Positions 5,613-6,992 of a DNA stretch of 6,992 nt are shown here, piece by piece; position 1 is the stretch's first letter; each line of letters begins with the position of its first letter. The notes beneath the pieces were generated by a model. The model searched no databases. It worked only from the letters and a program-made list of their open reading frames with translations, and was not told the origin of the DNA. Source of the stretch: Alkaliphilus sp. (GTDB taxonomy: Bacteria > Bacillota > Clostridia > Peptostreptococcales > Natronincolaceae). The DNA lies in assembly GCA_023230535.1 (NCBI GenBank), contig JALNXC010000060.1, positions 1 through 6,992 on the forward strand, written 5' to 3'. Made by a program: the position numbers and the translations under genes.

Positions 5613-5672
5613 TGATAAGGGGATGACAAGGGGATGAGAAGGGGGTGACAAACGAAACGTCCCCTTGTCATC
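5613..5672. repeat. Second REP-type palindrome with three 11-nt G-rich satellites
   Basis: Bases 5644-5670 match the 4321-4347 arm at 24 of 27 positions. In front of it TGATAAGGGGA, TGACAAGGGGA and TGAGAAGGGGG run at 5613, 5624 and 5635 with an exact 11-nt period, in phase with TGACA at 5646. GATGACAAGGGG (5622-5633) is the perfect reverse complement of CCCCTTGTCATC (5661-5672), so a satellite copy acts as the second stem arm. The rest of the gap, 5673-5747, is plain A+T-rich sequence with nothing recognisable. Confidence 0.8.
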
Positions 5673-5747
5673 AAACCGCGATGAGAGTGTAAAACACAGC
5701 TATTTTAAATAACAATGTGACGCATAATCAAACAACCGCATTATATA

Positions 5748-6218
5748 TCAATTCCTCAATGTAGCCTTCATTCTATCCTCACTCAGTATAAGCTCTATAG
5801 CATTTTCTATAGATTTAACCGCTATATCCGTATGCATCAAAAGCTTGCCGCTACATCCTTCCTCCTCAATGGTGGCTATGGATATTCCGCATATTTTAAA
5901 CATCTCCACATCATTGACCCCATTTCCGACACAGATAGTACTCTTTGCATCCAATTCTTCTACTATTTTTTTCTTAAAGATACCTGCATTTTCCTTGGGA
6001 AAAGTTTTTACATCTACTCCTAAATTGTTGCATTGTGCCTTTACGGTTCCGTAGGTATCGGCAGTCAGTATATATATATCTGCAAAATTCTTGAGCTCAA
6101 TCAAGGATTCCTTCACACCTTCAATCAACTTTCCGTCAACAGCCACCGTTCCGTTATAATCGAAAACAATGTTTTTTATTTTAACTTCACCCATACCTGG
6201 TATATCATAAATCAGCAT
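5748..6218 (-). CDS. HAD-superfamily phosphatase-like protein (soluble P-type ATPase-like)
   Basis: This encodes 156 residues and is cytoplasmic. HAD motifs: I is FDYNGTVAVDG with nucleophile D20; II is ILTADT with T52; a motif III lysine is probably one of K82-K84; IV is GNGVNDVEMF (98-107) with N102/D103. The general acid/base Asp two residues after the nucleophile in DxDGT phosphatases is Asn22 here, and motif IV has GNG instead of GDG. The short size, no sizeable cap domain and the P-type-ATPase-like motif spacing (the equivalent ATPase motif is DKTGT) fit the group often called soluble P-type ATPase-like. Substrate unknown. GGAGGT (minus strand, 6230-6225) is 6 nt before the ATG at 6216-6218, fixing the start over the later Met9. 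It lies downstream of the ZIP gene on the same strand after 114 bp and may share its transcript; its 3' end faces the P-II gene. Confidence 0.8.
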   Translation of the reverse strand: MLIYDIPGMGEVKIKNIVFDYNGTVAVDGKLIEGVKESLIELKNFADIYILTADTYGTVKAQCNNLGVDVKTFPKENAGIFKKKIVEELDAKSTICVGNGVNDVEMFKICGISIATIEEEGCSGKLLMHTDIAVKSIENAIELILSEDRMKATLRN

Positions 6219-6258
6219 AATTTTACCTCCATACTATTGCGTATATTTTTATTACATT

Positions 6259-6291
6259 TCATCCTAAGGCTATGCCCGGTACCATCATGAC
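6259..6291 (-). pseudogene. Remnant of a ZIP gene 3' end
   Basis: Read on the minus strand this gives VMMVPGIALG then TGA, against VMMILDVALG then TAG at the end of the intact ZIP gene (6333-6365). The two 33-bp stretches agree at 25 positions and all eight differences are transitions. Similarity stops just upstream, where KIAQQNAQKG bears no likeness to the ZIP sequence. The simplest reading is a relic of a tandem paralogue or duplicated gene end, 74 bp downstream of the living copy. It is short, so chance or constrained repeat activity is not excluded. Confidence 0.5.
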
Positions 6292-6332
6292 TTTGATTGC
6301 TTGCTGATTAGCCTGTTTTCCATCACTTGATT

Positions 6333-6992
6333 CTATCCCAAGGCCACGTCCAGTATCATCATGACAGTAAAACCCAACATAACACCTATAGTAGATATAT
6401 GGGTGTCCGGGTCCCTCCGGGCTTCAGGAATCAATTCTTCCGCAACCACATAAATCATGGCACCCGCTGCAAAAGATAATGCATAGGGCAGCAGAACCTG
6501 CATTTTTATTACTAACAGGGCACCTAATACTCCGGCAATAGGTTCCACTATACCGGATAATTGACCGTACATAAAACTTTTAAATCTTGAAAGCCCTTCT
6601 CTCCTGAGGGGGACGGATACGGCGGCGCCTTCAGGAAAATTTTGAATAGCGATTCCCATCGCAAGGGCCATCGCACCTGCCAAGGATGCGGAAGGCAGTC
6701 CTGCTGCAATTGCACCAAAGGCGACCCCTACTGCCAGGCCTTCGGGTATATTATGTATAGTGATGGCGAGAACTAATAGAATACTTCTTTCCCAACCGGT
6801 TTTAATTCCTTCACATTTTCCTTCAGGCTGATTAAAATGCATATGGGGCAACAATTTATCTATTATATACAGAAAAACGCCTCCCAATACAAAACCTGCG
6901 GCTGCCGGTATCCATGGGGCTATGCCGGTCATTTCCGCCATTTCTATAGAAGGTTCCAGCAATGACCAAAAGCTGGCTGCAATCATAACCCC
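6333..6992 (-). CDS. ZIP-family (GufA-type) metal transporter, 5'-truncated by the window edge
   Basis: The frame is open to 6992; the Met at 6986 is internal (GVMIAASFWSLLEP), as in this family, so about 40-60 N-terminal residues are missing from a usual length near 260-270. Numbered from that Met: the helix 3 region WIPAAAGFVLGGVFLYIIDKLLPHMH with a His-bearing loop; helix 4 TIHNIPEGLAVG (76-87) holding the metal site H78, N79 and E82; helix 5 GIAIQNFPEGAAVSVPLRREG (111-131) with Q115, N116 and E119; then GIVEP (145-149) and EELIPE (183-188). The QN-PEG-x-x-x-S-x-PLR pattern marks the GufA/ZIP11-like branch. These proteins move divalent metals such as Zn2+, Fe2+ or Mn2+ across the inner membrane; specificity cannot be read here. 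It ends ...DVALG at a TAG (6335-6333). The HAD gene follows on the same strand, with the degraded ZIP tail between them. Confidence 0.93.
   Translation of the reverse strand, partial: GVMIAASFWSLLEPSIEMAEMTGIAPWIPAAAGFVLGGVFLYIIDKLLPHMHFNQPEGKCEGIKTGWERSILLVLAITIHNIPEGLAVGVAFGAIAAGLPSASLAGAMALAMGIAIQNFPEGAAVSVPLRREGLSRFKSFMYGQLSGIVEPIAGVLGALLVIKMQVLLPYALSFAAGAMIYVVAEELIPEARRDPDTHISTIGVMLGFTVMMILDVALG

Noticed and set aside
5436..5651. 71-residue minus-strand frame
   Set aside because: It lies over palindromic repeats, has an Arg/Pro/Ser-rich composition, and shows no family motif or good ribosome binding site.
5832..6290. Three plus-strand frames opposite the HAD gene and its leader
   Set aside because: They are antisense shadows; the minus strand carries all HAD motifs and a good ribosome binding site.
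6267..6314. AGGCTA/TAGCCT stem between the ZIP and HAD genes
   Set aside because: Only 6 bp with a 36-base loop and no T-run; likely chance.

Overview
The window looks like chromosomal DNA from a low-G+C, anaerobic-type Firmicute, most likely a member of the Clostridia. The evidence is the pheT-zapA order, a ZapA with a long coiled-coil tail, strong AGGAGG-type ribosome binding sites, A+T-rich codon use and the types of protein family present. The genus cannot be told from this sequence. I saw no tRNA, rRNA, CRISPR array, phage gene or transposase.

Layout. Bases 1-1848 hold the 3' three quarters of pheT (phenylalanyl-tRNA synthetase beta subunit), entering from the left edge. After a short hairpin-bearing spacer comes zapA (1950-2495), an FtsZ-ring-associated protein, closed by a terminator-like hairpin. 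A 338-bp gene-free stretch (2497-2834) follows and is dominated by a 48-bp tandem repeat. Next is a tight two-gene unit (2835-4218): a dolichol/phytol-kinase-like membrane lipid kinase and a six-helix protein with the CDF (cation diffusion facilitator) fold whose metal ligands look replaced. A REP-doublet-like inverted repeat (4255-4347) separates this from a second two-gene unit (4373-5430): a DUF1538 membrane protein and a divergent P-II-type signalling protein. A 317-bp convergent gap (5431-5747) is packed with palindromic repeats, including a second copy of the same REP family. The right end is on the minus strand: a HAD-family phosphatase-like protein (5748-6218) downstream of a GufA-type ZIP metal transporter that runs off the window (6333-6992). 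A degraded copy of the ZIP 3' end lies between them.

How the genes may fit together. pheT and zapA are housekeeping genes. The lipid kinase and CDF-like protein appear translationally coupled and may serve one membrane process. DUF1538 and the P-II protein are consistent with a transporter gated by a nucleotide-binding regulator. Neither pairing has a function that can be proven from sequence. The most distinctive non-coding features are two unrelated repeat families: the 48-bp tandem array, and the TGACA...TGTCA palindromes with their short G-rich tandem satellites.
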